Below are positions 16,496 to 24,372 of a DNA stretch of 33,425 nucleotides, in pieces. The notes beneath the pieces were generated by a model. That model saw nothing but the letters and a program-made list of their open reading frames with translations. It made no database searches and was not told the origin of the DNA. Both the position numbers and the translations under genes were made by a program. The stretch's first letter is position 1. Each line of letters begins with the position of its first letter. The DNA comes from Myxococcus xanthus. GTDB lineage: Bacteria > Myxococcota > Myxococcia > Myxococcales > Myxococcaceae. The stretch lies in the NCBI RefSeq assembly GCF_013116825.1, contig NZ_JABFNS010000105.1:1-33425 (forward strand), in the 5' to 3' direction.

Positions 16496-17863
16496 TCAGT
16501 CGAACATCGCGACGAGCGCGTCGCCGAGCGTCTCCACGCCGACAATCTTCATCTTCGGACCAGCGTCTTCGAGTCGCCGCGCGCTGCCGGCGGGCAGCAC
16601 CACGCGCTGGAAGCCCATCTTCGCGGCCTCCGCCAGCCGGGGCTCCACCTGACCCACCGCGCGCACCTCGCCCGCGAGGCCCACTTCGCCGAGCACCAGC
16701 GTCTTCGGATCCAACGGACGATTCTGGAGGCTGCTCACCAGCGCCGCGCACACCGCCAGGTCACACGCGGGCTCGGTGAGCTGCATGCCGCCGGCCACGT
16801 TGACGAACAAGTCACAGCCCACCAGCGGAATCTCCTCCTTCTTCTCCAGCACCGCCGCCAGCAGCGCTACGCGGTTGCCGTCCACGCCAATCGCCGTGCG
16901 CCGCGCGGTGCCGTAGCCCGTGGGCGCCACCAGCGCCTGCACCTCCACCAGCAGCGGGCGCGTGCCGTTGAGCGTGCTCGTCACCACGCTGCCGGACTTG
17001 CCCACCGGCCGCTCCGACAGGAAGAGGGCGGAGGGGTCGGACACCTCCACCAGCCCCGCGCCCTTCATCTCGAAGACGCCAATCTCGTTCGTGGAGCCGA
17101 AGCGGTTCTTGTGCGCGCGCAGGATTCGGAACGGGTGGCCCCGCTCGCCCTCGAAGTAGAGGACCGTGTCCACCATGTGCTCCAGCACGCGCGGGCCCGC
17201 GATGGAGCCTTCCTTCGTCACGTGGCCCACCAGGAACGTGGGCACCCCCGTGCGCTTCGCGTAGGCCATCAGCCGGCCCGCCACCTCGCGCACCTGGGTG
17301 ATGCTGCCGGGCGCGTTGCCCAGCTCCGGCAGGTACATGGTCTGGATGGAGTCCACCACCAGCGCCTGGGGCTTCAACGCCTCCGTCGCCGTCAGCACCC
17401 GCTCCGCGTCCGTCTCCGCGAACAGGTGGATGGCGTCTCCCTCCACCCGGAGCCGCTCGGCGCGCATCTTCGTCTGTCGCAGGCTCTCTTCACCGGAGAC
17501 GTAGAGCACCGGTCCGTGACGCGCCAGCCTGTCCAGGGCCGCCAGCAGCAGCGTGGACTTGCCGATGCCCGGGTCGCCACCCAGCAGCACGATGGAGCCA
17601 CTCACCACGCCGCCGCCCAGCACGCGGTCGAATTCAGCGATGCCCGTGCGCCGGCGCGTCTCCGTCTCGCCGCTCACTTCCTTGAGCAGCATGGGCCGCG
17701 CCGAACCGCCGGAGGCCCCCCAGGCCGGACGTCGCTCATCCGCCTTCGGGTCCGTCTCCTCCAGCAGGGAGCTCCACGCGCCACAGTCCGGACACTTCCC
17801 GAGCCACTTCGCCGTTTTGTATCCACACGCCTGACAGGTGTAGTGCGTCTTCGCCTTCGCCAT
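16496..17863 (-). CDS. radA: DNA repair protein RadA
   Basis: A 455-residue RecA-related ATPase that drives branch migration of recombination intermediates. Domains in order: a C4 zinc finger (Cys10, Cys13, Cys24, Cys27), the RecA-like core with Walker A GGDPGIGKS at 95-103, Walker B-type LVVDSIQT near 168-175, the RadA-specific KNRFG motif at 252-256, and a C-terminal Lon-protease-like domain ending in GDALVAMFD. The length matches E. coli RadA (460). The ATG at 17863 begins MAKAKTHYTCQACGY; an in-frame extension further upstream lacks family similarity. It is a single gene facing the DHFR-like gene. Confidence 0.97.
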   Translation of the reverse strand: MAKAKTHYTCQACGYKTAKWLGKCPDCGAWSSLLEETDPKADERRPAWGASGGSARPMLLKEVSGETETRRRTGIAEFDRVLGGGVVSGSIVLLGGDPGIGKSTLLLAALDRLARHGPVLYVSGEESLRQTKMRAERLRVEGDAIHLFAETDAERVLTATEALKPQALVVDSIQTMYLPELGNAPGSITQVREVAGRLMAYAKRTGVPTFLVGHVTKEGSIAGPRVLEHMVDTVLYFEGERGHPFRILRAHKNRFGSTNEIGVFEMKGAGLVEVSDPSALFLSERPVGKSGSVVTSTLNGTRPLLVEVQALVAPTGYGTARRTAIGVDGNRVALLAAVLEKKEEIPLVGCDLFVNVAGGMQLTEPACDLAVCAALVSSLQNRPLDPKTLVLGEVGLAGEVRAVGQVEPRLAEAAKMGFQRVVLPAGSARRLEDAGPKMKIVGVETLGDALVAMFD

Positions 17864-17907
17864 GGGTTGGGTGAATAGCGCGGAACCCTGACGTTTTTGC
17901 GGCCTTA

Positions 17908-17939
17908 CGGGCAGGCACGACCGCAGAGCGGGCAGGCAC
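17908..17939. repeat. Two direct copies of CGGGCAGGCAC, 21 bases apart
   Basis: Identical 11-base copies begin at 17908 and 17929. The 21-base period is two turns of B-DNA, so a protein could bind both on one face. They lie in the divergent gap between radA (start 17863) and the GlsB-like gene (start 18046). The period fits tandem regulator sites; no matching known consensus was recognised. Confidence 0.4.
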
Positions 17940-18045
17940 CATGTCAAGCCCCTCGAGCCAAGTTGTACGAACGGGAGGGGCAACCCAGGTTTGCTCCCAG
18001 GTGGGCGTCGCACCCTGCGTCGCTAAACAAGCAAGGGAGGTAGTC

Positions 18046-18315
18046 ATGGGGATTATCGCGTTTCTGGTCATTGGCCTTCTCGCGGGTCTGATTGCCCGCG
18101 CGCTCATGCCGGGCAACCAGTCGATGGGGCTCCTCGCCACCACGCTGCTGGGCATCGCCGGCTCCTTCGTGGGCGGTTTCGTCGCCTCGCTCTTCCGCAG
18201 TGATGGCCGCATCTTCGACCTGCACCCGACGGGGCTCCTGTTCTCCGTCCTGGGCGCACTCCTGGTGTTGTTCCTGGTGGGCCTGGCAGGCAGGGGCCGC
18301 CGGGTCCACGTCTAG
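18046..18315 (+). CDS. GlsB/YeaQ/YmgE family stress-response membrane protein
   Basis: An 89-residue inner-membrane protein with three hydrophobic segments: MGIIAFLVIGLLAGLIARAL with the PGNQSMG turn after it, LLATTLLGIAGSFVGGFVAS, and LLFSVLGALLVLFLVGLAG. This is the layout and GLLAGLIAR/G(I)xG pattern of the GlsB/YeaQ/YmgE (transglycosylase-associated) family. Members are often induced by envelope or general stress; the molecular role is unknown. The ATG at 18046 follows an excellent AAGGGAGG Shine-Dalgarno at 18033-18040, suggesting high expression. It lies alone, upstream of the biotin operon and separated from it by a small hairpin. Confidence 0.9.
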   Translation: MGIIAFLVIGLLAGLIARALMPGNQSMGLLATTLLGIAGSFVGGFVASLFRSDGRIFDLHPTGLLFSVLGALLVLFLVGLAGRGRRVHV

Positions 18316-18355
18316 TGACGCGCGTCAGGTGACGCGCTGAACCCCTCTTGAGGGG
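18316..18355 (+). terminator. Palindrome and small hairpin after the GlsB-like gene
   Basis: A perfect 12-base palindrome TGACGCGCGTCA begins directly after the stop codon, its TGACGCGC half recurs 14 bases on, and CCCCTCTTGAGGGG at 18342-18355 forms a short stem. Together they could end the GlsB-like transcript before the biotin promoter. No T-run is present. Confidence 0.35.
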
Positions 18356-18370
18356 AGATGGGCCCTGGAG

Positions 18371-18406
18371 AGTCGTCAACCTACCTGCTCGCGGGCGTTG
18401 ACAACT
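18371..18406 (+). promoter_or_regulatory. BirA-like biotin operator overlapping a -35 box
   Basis: Arms AGTCGTCAAC (18371-18380) and GTTGACAACT (18397-18406) form a near-perfect inverted repeat (9 of 10 matching). In BirA terms this is TCGTCAACC, 14 bases, CGTTGACAA, against a remembered consensus of TTGTNAACC, 14-16 bases, GGTTNACAA. The right arm contains a perfect -35 hexamer TTGACA (18398-18403), so binding would block RNA polymerase. The -10 at about 18421-18426 is weak. bioB starts at 18456. Confidence 0.7.
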
Positions 18407-18455
18407 TTCCGGGGTCCACGCACGTTCGGGCCCTCATCCGTCCGTAGAGGAGCCC

Positions 18456-19496
18456 ATGCCCGATACCGCCACTGTCTCCAGCGAGAGCGAGTTCTCCGGT
18501 CACGCCCACGTCGCCGCGCCACCACCAGCGGGCGTGGACGTGCGCCATGACTGGTCGCTGTCGGAGGTGAGGGCCCTCTACGAGCTCCCGCTGCTGGACC
18601 TGGTGCACAAGGCCCAGACGGTCCACAGGGCCGTGTTCGTGGACAACAAGGTCCAGCTCTGTTCGCTGCTGTCCATCAAGACGGGCGGCTGCCCGGAGGA
18701 CTGCTCGTACTGCCCGCAGGCGGCTCGCTACAAGACGGGCGTCAAGGCGGAGAAGCTGATGGCCGTGCCGGACGTGCTGGATGCCGCGTCCAAGGCCCGC
18801 GCCGCCGGAGCCACCCGCTTCTGCATGGGCGCCGCGTGGCGCGAGGTGAAGGACGGTCCGCAGTTCGACAGCGTGCTGGAGATGGTGCGCGGCGTGCGGG
18901 CGCTGGGCATGGAGGCGTGCGCCACCCTGGGCATGCTCTCCGAGAGCCAGGCGAAGCGCCTGCGTGAGGCCGGCCTGTCCGCGTACAACCACAACCTGGA
19001 CACGTCGCCCGAGCACTACGGCGACATCATCTCCACCCGCACCTATGAAGACCGCCTGCGCACGCTCAACCGCGTGCGCGACGCCGGCATCTCCGTGTGC
19101 TGCGGCGGCATCATCGGCATGGGCGAGTCGGTGGATGACCGCTGCAACCTGCTGCGCACCCTGGCCAACCAGGAGCACCACCCGGAGTCGGTGCCCATCA
19201 ACGCGCTGGTGGCCGTGGAGGGCACGCCGCTGCAGGAGCAGCAGCGCGTGGAGACGGTGGACATGGTGCGCACCATCGCCACCGCGCGCATCCTGATGCC
19301 CCAGTCCATGGTGCGCCTGTCCGCGGGCCGGCAGCAGATGAACGAAGAGGCGCAACTGCTGTGCATGATGGCGGGCGCCAACTCGCTCTTCTTCGGCGAG
19401 AAGCTGCTCACCACCGGCAACCCCGAGTACACCCAGGACATGGCCCTGCTGGAGAAGGCGGGAATCCGCCCTCTGGAGCCGCGTCAGGAAGGCTGA
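18456..19496 (+). CDS. bioB: Biotin synthase
   Basis: A 346-residue radical-SAM enzyme that inserts sulfur into dethiobiotin, the last step of biotin synthesis. The [4Fe-4S] SAM-binding cysteines are Cys79, Cys83 and Cys86 (GGCPEDCSYCPQ). The [2Fe-2S] sulfur-donor ligands are Cys123, Cys155, Cys215 and Arg287 (VRLSAGRQQM), all at the spacing of E. coli BioB plus 26-27. About 30 extra N-terminal residues precede the usual start. The ATG at 18456 has AGAGGAG just upstream. It is first in bioB-bioF-bioD, with bioF 7 bases on. Regulation is probably by the BirA-like operator at 18371-18406. Confidence 0.98.
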   Translation: MPDTATVSSESEFSGHAHVAAPPPAGVDVRHDWSLSEVRALYELPLLDLVHKAQTVHRAVFVDNKVQLCSLLSIKTGGCPEDCSYCPQAARYKTGVKAEKLMAVPDVLDAASKARAAGATRFCMGAAWREVKDGPQFDSVLEMVRGVRALGMEACATLGMLSESQAKRLREAGLSAYNHNLDTSPEHYGDIISTRTYEDRLRTLNRVRDAGISVCCGGIIGMGESVDDRCNLLRTLANQEHHPESVPINALVAVEGTPLQEQQRVETVDMVRTIATARILMPQSMVRLSAGRQQMNEEAQLLCMMAGANSLFFGEKLLTTGNPEYTQDMALLEKAGIRPLEPRQEG

Positions 19497-19503
19497 GCCC
19501 ACC

Positions 19504-20679
19504 GTGAGTGATGAAGCCGTCGCGGCGGCGTGGGCCCGGGAGGACCTGGAGGCCCTGTCCGAGCGCGGCCTGCGCCGCTACCTGGAGCCCCTGGATTCTC
19601 CCCAGGGGCCCGTGGTGCGCGTGGGGGGCGAGACGCTCGTCAGCTTCTCGTCCAATGACTACCTGGGGCTGGCCGCGTCGCCCACCGTGCGTGCCGCGGC
19701 GCTGGCCGCCGTGGAGCGCTACGGCGTGGGCACCGGTGCCAGCCGGTTGGTGGTGGGCGACACCGCCGCGCATCACCGGCTGGAAACGCGGCTGGCCGCC
19801 TTCGAGCGCGCGGAGGCCGTGCGCCTGTTCAACAGCGGCTACGCCGCCAACACCGGCATCATCCCCGCGCTGGTGGGGCCCGAGGACGCCGTCTTCTCCG
19901 ATGCCCTCAACCACGCCTCGCTCGTGGATGGCTGCCGGCTGTCACGCGCCCGCGTCTGCGTCTATCCGCACGCGGACGTGGAGGCGCTCACGCGCGCCCT
20001 GGCGGAGACGCCCGCGCGCCGCAAGCTGGTGGTGACGGACACCGTCTTCTCCATGGACGGAGACGTGGCCCCGCTGCGCGACATCGTCGCCGCGTGCCGG
20101 GCCCACGGCGCCGCGCTGATGGTGGACGAAGCGCATGCCACCGGCGTGCTGGGCGCACGCGGAGCGGGCCTCTGCGATGAGCTGGGGTTGGAAGACGCGG
20201 TGGACCTGCGCATGGGCACGCTGAGCAAGGCGCTGGGCGTCATGGGCGCGTACGTGGCGACCTCACGCGAGGTGGCGGACCTGCTGGTCTCCCGCGCGCG
20301 GCCCTTCGTCTTCTCCACCGCGCTGCCCGCGCACCTGTGCGCCGCCGCCGAGGCCGCCGTGGACGCGGTGGAGGGCGACCTGGACCTGCGCGAGCGGCTG
20401 TGGCGCAACATCCGCCGCTTCGCGGACGGCCTGCGCGGCCTGGGCGTGCGCGCCGAGCCTCGCAGCGCCGTGTTCCCCATCATCCTCGGCGAGCCGGAGC
20501 GGGCACTGGACGCCGCGCGCCGCCTGCGCGAGGCGGGCGTGCTGGTGAAGGCCATCCGCCCGCCCACCGTCCCCGAGGGCACCAGCCGCCTGCGCTTCTG
20601 CCTGTCCGCTTCCCACACCGTGGGCCACGTGGACCTGGCGCTGGAGGCGCTGCGCACCGTGGGAGTCCGCCGTGGCTGA
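19504..20679 (+). CDS. bioF: 8-amino-7-oxononanoate synthase
   Basis: A 391-residue PLP enzyme of the alpha-oxoamine synthase family, joining pimeloyl thioester and L-alanine to give KAPA, the first committed step of the biotin ring pathway. Seen are SFSSNDYLGLA (47-57), the His/Asp cofactor motif VDEAHATGVLGARG (207-220), and the PLP lysine Lys242 in GTLSKALGVMGAY. Length is normal. The GTG start at 19504 lies 7 bases after the bioB stop. Its last 8 bases overlap the bioD start. KBL-type relatives are excluded mainly by context between bioB and bioD. Confidence 0.96.
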   Translation: MSDEAVAAAWAREDLEALSERGLRRYLEPLDSPQGPVVRVGGETLVSFSSNDYLGLAASPTVRAAALAAVERYGVGTGASRLVVGDTAAHHRLETRLAAFERAEAVRLFNSGYAANTGIIPALVGPEDAVFSDALNHASLVDGCRLSRARVCVYPHADVEALTRALAETPARRKLVVTDTVFSMDGDVAPLRDIVAACRAHGAALMVDEAHATGVLGARGAGLCDELGLEDAVDLRMGTLSKALGVMGAYVATSREVADLLVSRARPFVFSTALPAHLCAAAEAAVDAVEGDLDLRERLWRNIRRFADGLRGLGVRAEPRSAVFPIILGEPERALDAARRLREAGVLVKAIRPPTVPEGTSRLRFCLSASHTVGHVDLALEALRTVGVRRG

Positions 20680-21355
20680 GCGTGGAAAGCCGTTCCAGAT
20701 TTTCGTGACGGGCACGGACACCGGCGTGGGGAAGACGCAGGCGTCGTGCGCGCTCCTATCGCTGCTGGCGGACGCGGGGCTGCGGCCCCAGGGCTTCAAG
20801 CCCTACGAGAGCGGCTGCGCGTCCCTGCGTGCACCCGCGGACGCGCTGGCCCTGCGCGCGGCGGCGGGCAGCTCGCTGAGCGTGGATGAAGTGTGTCCTC
20901 ACCGCTTCCGCCTGCCCGTGGCTCCTGGCGTGGCCGCCAGCCGCCTGGGACGCGAGCCCGACTGGGACGTCACGCTGGCCGCGTGGCGGCGGCTGCGCGG
21001 TGGCAACGCCGTGGTGGAGGGGGCAGGGGGCCTGTTCGTGCCGCTGGACTCGAAGCACGACGTCATCGACCTCATCGCCACCTTGCGCCTGCCGGTGCTG
21101 CTGGTCGCGCGCGCGGGCCTGGGCACGCTCAACCACACCGCGCTGTCGCTCCAGGCGCTGGCCGCGCGCCGCGTTCCCGTGCGGGCCGTGCTGCTGTCGC
21201 GCGGGACGTCCGCGAAGGATGTTTCGGAGCGCGACAACCGGCGGCTCCTGGAGGCGCGGCACGGCGTCCCGGTGCTGGGACCGGTGCCCTATCTTCCCGA
21301 CGCGCGGCGCCGCCACGCCGCGTTCCGCCGCGCGCTGCGGCCGTTGCTGCCCTGA
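20672..21355 (+). CDS. bioD: ATP-dependent dethiobiotin synthetase
   Basis: A 227-residue P-loop enzyme that carboxylates 7,8-diaminopelargonic acid to dethiobiotin. The Walker A motif GTDTGVGKT is at residues 14-22, followed by FKPYESGC for the substrate site, and VVEGAGGLFVPL near 112-124. Starts with a GTG at 20672 inside the bioF stop region (8-base overlap), so translation is coupled. A strong hairpin follows immediately at 21356-21390. The enzyme for the preceding step, BioA or BioK, is not encoded in the cluster. Confidence 0.96.
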   Translation: MAERGKPFQIFVTGTDTGVGKTQASCALLSLLADAGLRPQGFKPYESGCASLRAPADALALRAAAGSSLSVDEVCPHRFRLPVAPGVAASRLGREPDWDVTLAAWRRLRGGNAVVEGAGGLFVPLDSKHDVIDLIATLRLPVLLVARAGLGTLNHTALSLQALAARRVPVRAVLLSRGTSAKDVSERDNRRLLEARHGVPVLGPVPYLPDARRRHAAFRRALRPLLP

Positions 21356-21390
21356 ACGCGCGGAGGCCGGAAAATCGGCCTCCGGCGCGT
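21356..21390 (+). terminator. Hairpin ending the biotin operon
   Basis: CGGAGGCCG (21361-21369) pairs perfectly with CGGCCTCCG (21376-21384) around a 6-base AT-rich loop, and the stem extends outward through ACGCG/CGCGT with one bulged G. It starts one base after the bioD stop. No T-run follows, but the stem is among the strongest in the window. Confidence 0.65.
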
Positions 21391-21487
21391 GTGCGTTCCA
21401 GGGCCAGTGCTACAGGTTTCGCAAGTTTTCGGGACATGCGGCCGTGAAATGGACGTGCCGTTTTTTCCGCGCGAGAACGCCTCACGA

Positions 21488-21766
21488 ATGGCGGACATCA
21501 TCGATCTCACGTTCCTCGCGGACGTCCGGCGGCTGTACAAGAAGCTCATCGACCAGAGGGGGCTTTCCTACTTCCTGCAAAAGGAAGGGCCTCGGCTGTT
21601 TCACATCGAGCCCTCCAAGGTGGAACTCGTGCTCCGGACCGCTCTGCGCGCGCGCGACCCTCAACTTCCCCGGCCTCACGACAAGGCCATCGAGCACTGC
21701 CGCAAGGAGGTTCGCCGCGACCTGATTCGTCGTGTCGCGAACGCCATGCTGCAAACGGGCCTGTGA
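21488..21766 (+). CDS. Small conserved-looking protein of unknown function
   Basis: A 92-residue, probably cytosolic and helical protein (MADIIDLTFLADVRRLYKKL... ...RRVANAMLQTGL), rich in Arg and Leu, with no Cys pairs or membrane segment except the single Cys in EHCRKEV. I do not recognise the family. The ATG at 21488 begins at MADIIDLT; an in-frame ATG at 21449 would add 13 residues. The stop overlaps the start of the aminotransferase gene in a GTGA arrangement, so the two are translationally coupled and may work together. It begins about 100 bases after the biotin-operon hairpin, in a less GC-rich stretch that may hold its promoter. Confidence 0.7.
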   Translation: MADIIDLTFLADVRRLYKKLIDQRGLSYFLQKEGPRLFHIEPSKVELVLRTALRARDPQLPRPHDKAIEHCRKEVRRDLIRRVANAMLQTGL

Positions 21767-22929
21767 GCCGCTTCTCCGCGCGGACGGACTTCGCACGGAC
21801 ACCCAACCCGCTGGCACTGGCGCTCGAGAGGCTCCGCGCCAGCGGACGCCCCCTCCTGGACCTGACGGAATCCAACCCCACGCGTGTGGGGTTGCCCCTG
21901 CCGGACGCGGCGCTCCTGGCCCCCGACGACGCCTTCACCTACGAACCCGAGTCCCTGGGGATCGCCTCCGCGCGACAGGCGCTGGTGGCGGACTTCGCGG
22001 CGCGGGGCGCCCAGGTCTCCGAAGCGCACCTGCTGCTGACCTCCAGCACCAGTGAAGCCTACGGCTGGCTCTTCAAGCTCCTGTGCGAGCCAGGGGACAA
22101 CGTTCTCGTCCCGGCCCCCTGCTACCCCCTCTTCGAGCACCTCGCGCGCCTGGAGGGCGTCCAGACGCGTTCCTACGCCTTGCCGCGCGCGCATGGCTTC
22201 GGCCTGGACGCGGGGGAGGTGGCTGCGGCGTGCGACGCGCGCACCCGCGCGGTGCTAGTGGTGAACCCCGGCAACCCCACCGGCCACTTCCTGCACGAAG
22301 GCGAGCTGGAGGCGCTGGCGGACGTGTGCGCGCGCCGCCAGCTGGCGCTCGTCTGCGACGAAGTCTTCTCGCCCTTCGCATGGGACGCGGCGCCCGGGCG
22401 CGTGGTCACCGTGGCGGGGCGCGCGCTGCCGATGCTCACCTTCGCCCTCTCCGGCCTCTCCAAGTCCGCGGGGCTGCCCGGGCTCAAGCTGGCGTGGACG
22501 CACGTGGGCGGGCCCGCGGCGCTCCGTGACGAGGCGCTGGCCCGGTTGGAGTGGGTGGGGGACACGTACCTGCCCGTGGGCACGCCCGTGCAGCGGGCCC
22601 TGCCCGCGCTCCTGGCCCATGCGCCGCGCTTCCAGGCGGCGGTGCTGGAGCGGGTGAGGGGCAACCGCCGGCGCCTGCTCGCGGCCCGGCCTCGCGACGC
22701 CAACTGGGACGTGGTGCCGGCGGAGGGCGGGTGGAGCGCGGTGGTGCGGATTCCGAGGGCGCCCGGCGAGGAGGCCAGCTGCCTGGCCCTGCTGGACGCG
22801 GGCGTGCGGGTGCAGCCGGGCTACTTCTACGACTTCGGCGGCGGCGCCTTCCTCGTGCTGTCGCTGCTGCCCCAGCCCGAGGATTTCGCCGCCGCCGTCG
22901 AGGTGCTCGCGCGGACGTTGGGGCCCTGA
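21763..22929 (+). CDS. PLP-dependent aminotransferase, class I/II
   Basis: A 388-residue cytosolic fold-type I enzyme. Seen are LTESNPTRVG near the start (substrate-loop type motif), VVNPGNPTGHFL with Asn171, CDEVF with Asp199, and the PLP lysine Lys234 in LSGLSKSAGLPGLKLAW. The Arg that binds the substrate carboxylate is not assigned with confidence. The substrate is unknown; an aromatic or branched amino acid, or an alanine/glutamate-type reaction, is possible. It is not a class III (BioA-like) aminotransferase despite lying next to the biotin genes. The GTG start at 21763 overlaps the stop of the 92-residue protein by four bases. Confidence 0.9.
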   Translation: MSRFSARTDFARTPNPLALALERLRASGRPLLDLTESNPTRVGLPLPDAALLAPDDAFTYEPESLGIASARQALVADFAARGAQVSEAHLLLTSSTSEAYGWLFKLLCEPGDNVLVPAPCYPLFEHLARLEGVQTRSYALPRAHGFGLDAGEVAAACDARTRAVLVVNPGNPTGHFLHEGELEALADVCARRQLALVCDEVFSPFAWDAAPGRVVTVAGRALPMLTFALSGLSKSAGLPGLKLAWTHVGGPAALRDEALARLEWVGDTYLPVGTPVQRALPALLAHAPRFQAAVLERVRGNRRRLLAARPRDANWDVVPAEGGWSAVVRIPRAPGEEASCLALLDAGVRVQPGYFYDFGGGAFLVLSLLPQPEDFAAAVEVLARTLGP

Positions 22930-22941
22930 GGCCCCGTCACG

Positions 22942-24372
22942 TCACTCCGTGGGCGGCGCGATGAGCTGCACCGTCTGGAACCCGCCGTCCCTCACGCGGA
23001 ACAGCTCGTATTCGGACGGGGCCTCGCCCGTGGCGTCGAAGTCGAGGTCGCCGCTGGCGCCCGTCACGTTGATGACCTGTCCGTTGCGGATGGCCGCGCG
23101 AGCGCCCGCGAAGCCCTCCGTGCCCAGGTTGTAGTTCAGGGTCGTGCCTGCCTCGCCCGGCGTCACGAGCGCCAAGCCGTCCGCCATGCGCGCGCCGGTG
23201 ATGGCCTGCGGGTTGTTGACGTCGGGACCGGCGGCATAGGCGGCGCCGAGCGCCACCAGGTACATGGCGTCATACGCGTGCGCGGTGAAGGAGTACTGCC
23301 CCGGGTCCGTCTGATTGAAGGCGGAGCGGAAGCGCTGGGCGAACAGCTGATAGACGAGGTCTGGACGGGCCTGCGCCGGAGACGTGCCGTAGGCGTCGTC
23401 CACGAGCGCCTCGTTGGCGCCCAGCGCGGTGAAGAGGCCCCGGTCCTTGCCGGCGTCGGTGAAGAACCACCGCTGGGTGTTCCGGCCCGCGGCGGCCGTC
23501 TGGTTGATGATGCGCGCGTTGTCCTCGGAGAAGCCGATGAGGACCTCGACATCCGGCAGACCGGTGGTGATGTGCTGCACCACGCTGGAGACGTCGGCGC
23601 TGTTGCGGGTGTACTGGGCGGACGTCACGGTCCGCTGGGTGGGGTCGATGCGCCCCAGCGTCACGCCGAAGAGGCCTTGCCCGTAGGCGTCATTCACGTA
23701 GCTGATGCCGACCTTGGAGATGCTGTCGTAGAGCGGGGCGCCGTTCACCAGGATGTTGCCCTGGAGCAGGTCTCCGATGATGCGGCCCTGCAGCACGTCG
23801 GACGGGGCCGTCCGCCAGACGAGGCCCGCCGTGGTGCCGTTCTGGTCGTTGATGGCGGCGAGGTCCGGGCTGGTGGCGCTGTACGTCATCATCAGCACGC
23901 CGTTGGGCACGGTGAACGAGGACACCGCGAGCGCCTGGGCGCTGCCGGAGGCGAAGAGCATCGGCACCTGGCGCTCACGCATCAGCCACTGGGCCTGCTC
24001 GGCGGCGCGGTTCGGCTCCGAGCGCGTGTCGCAGATGTGGAGGACGAAGGGCCGGCCGTTGACGCCCTCGCGCTGGTTGATTTCGTCGAGCGCCAGCTTG
24101 ATGGCGTTGAGCGCCTGCACCTCGGACTCGTCCGGGCCGTCAGAGGTGCTCAGCGGCACCGCGGCGCCCAGGGGAATGGCGTTGGCCGCGGAGGCCGGGC
24201 CGTAGACCGTTCCACAGCCCTCTGGCTGCGGCAGGCAGTAGCCCGCGGTGCACACCTGCGCGGTTTCACAGTCCGAGGACGTCTCGCACTCCGTCAGTCC
24301 ACTGGCGGTGGTGAAGCTGCACCCGGCCATCAGCAGGGTGCTTCCCGTCATCATCAATCGCAGCGCGCGCAT
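22942..24372 (-). CDS. Orphan ABC-type substrate-binding lipoprotein (Leu/Ile/Val-binding type)
   Basis: A 476-residue lipoprotein; the lipobox is MAGC with Cys18. Next comes a short Cys-rich segment (Cys29, 35, 41, 46, 53; pattern ECETSSDCETAQVC) of the small disulfide kind frequent in myxobacterial secreted proteins. The rest is a type I periplasmic binding fold as in LivJ: IPLGAAVPLS, LALDEINQREGVNG, FASGSAQA, ISYVNDAYGQGL, VLIGFSEDNARI. Such folds bind amino acids or similar small ligands. No permease or ATPase gene is near, so it may be a sensor or scavenger rather than a transporter. Its ATG shares one base with the upstream gene's stop, so the two are coupled. Confidence 0.88.
   Translation of the reverse strand: MRALRLMMTGSTLLMAGCSFTTASGLTECETSSDCETAQVCTAGYCLPQPEGCGTVYGPASAANAIPLGAAVPLSTSDGPDESEVQALNAIKLALDEINQREGVNGRPFVLHICDTRSEPNRAAEQAQWLMRERQVPMLFASGSAQALAVSSFTVPNGVLMMTYSATSPDLAAINDQNGTTAGLVWRTAPSDVLQGRIIGDLLQGNILVNGAPLYDSISKVGISYVNDAYGQGLFGVTLGRIDPTQRTVTSAQYTRNSADVSSVVQHITTGLPDVEVLIGFSEDNARIINQTAAAGRNTQRWFFTDAGKDRGLFTALGANEALVDDAYGTSPAQARPDLVYQLFAQRFRSAFNQTDPGQYSFTAHAYDAMYLVALGAAYAAGPDVNNPQAITGARMADGLALVTPGEAGTTLNYNLGTEGFAGARAAIRNGQVINVTGASGDLDFDATGEAPSEYELFRVRDGGFQTVQLIAPPTE

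Noticed and set aside
21763..22929. The aminotransferase as the missing BioA
   Set aside because: Its motifs are class I/II, it lies beyond the biotin-operon hairpin, and it is coupled to a different gene.
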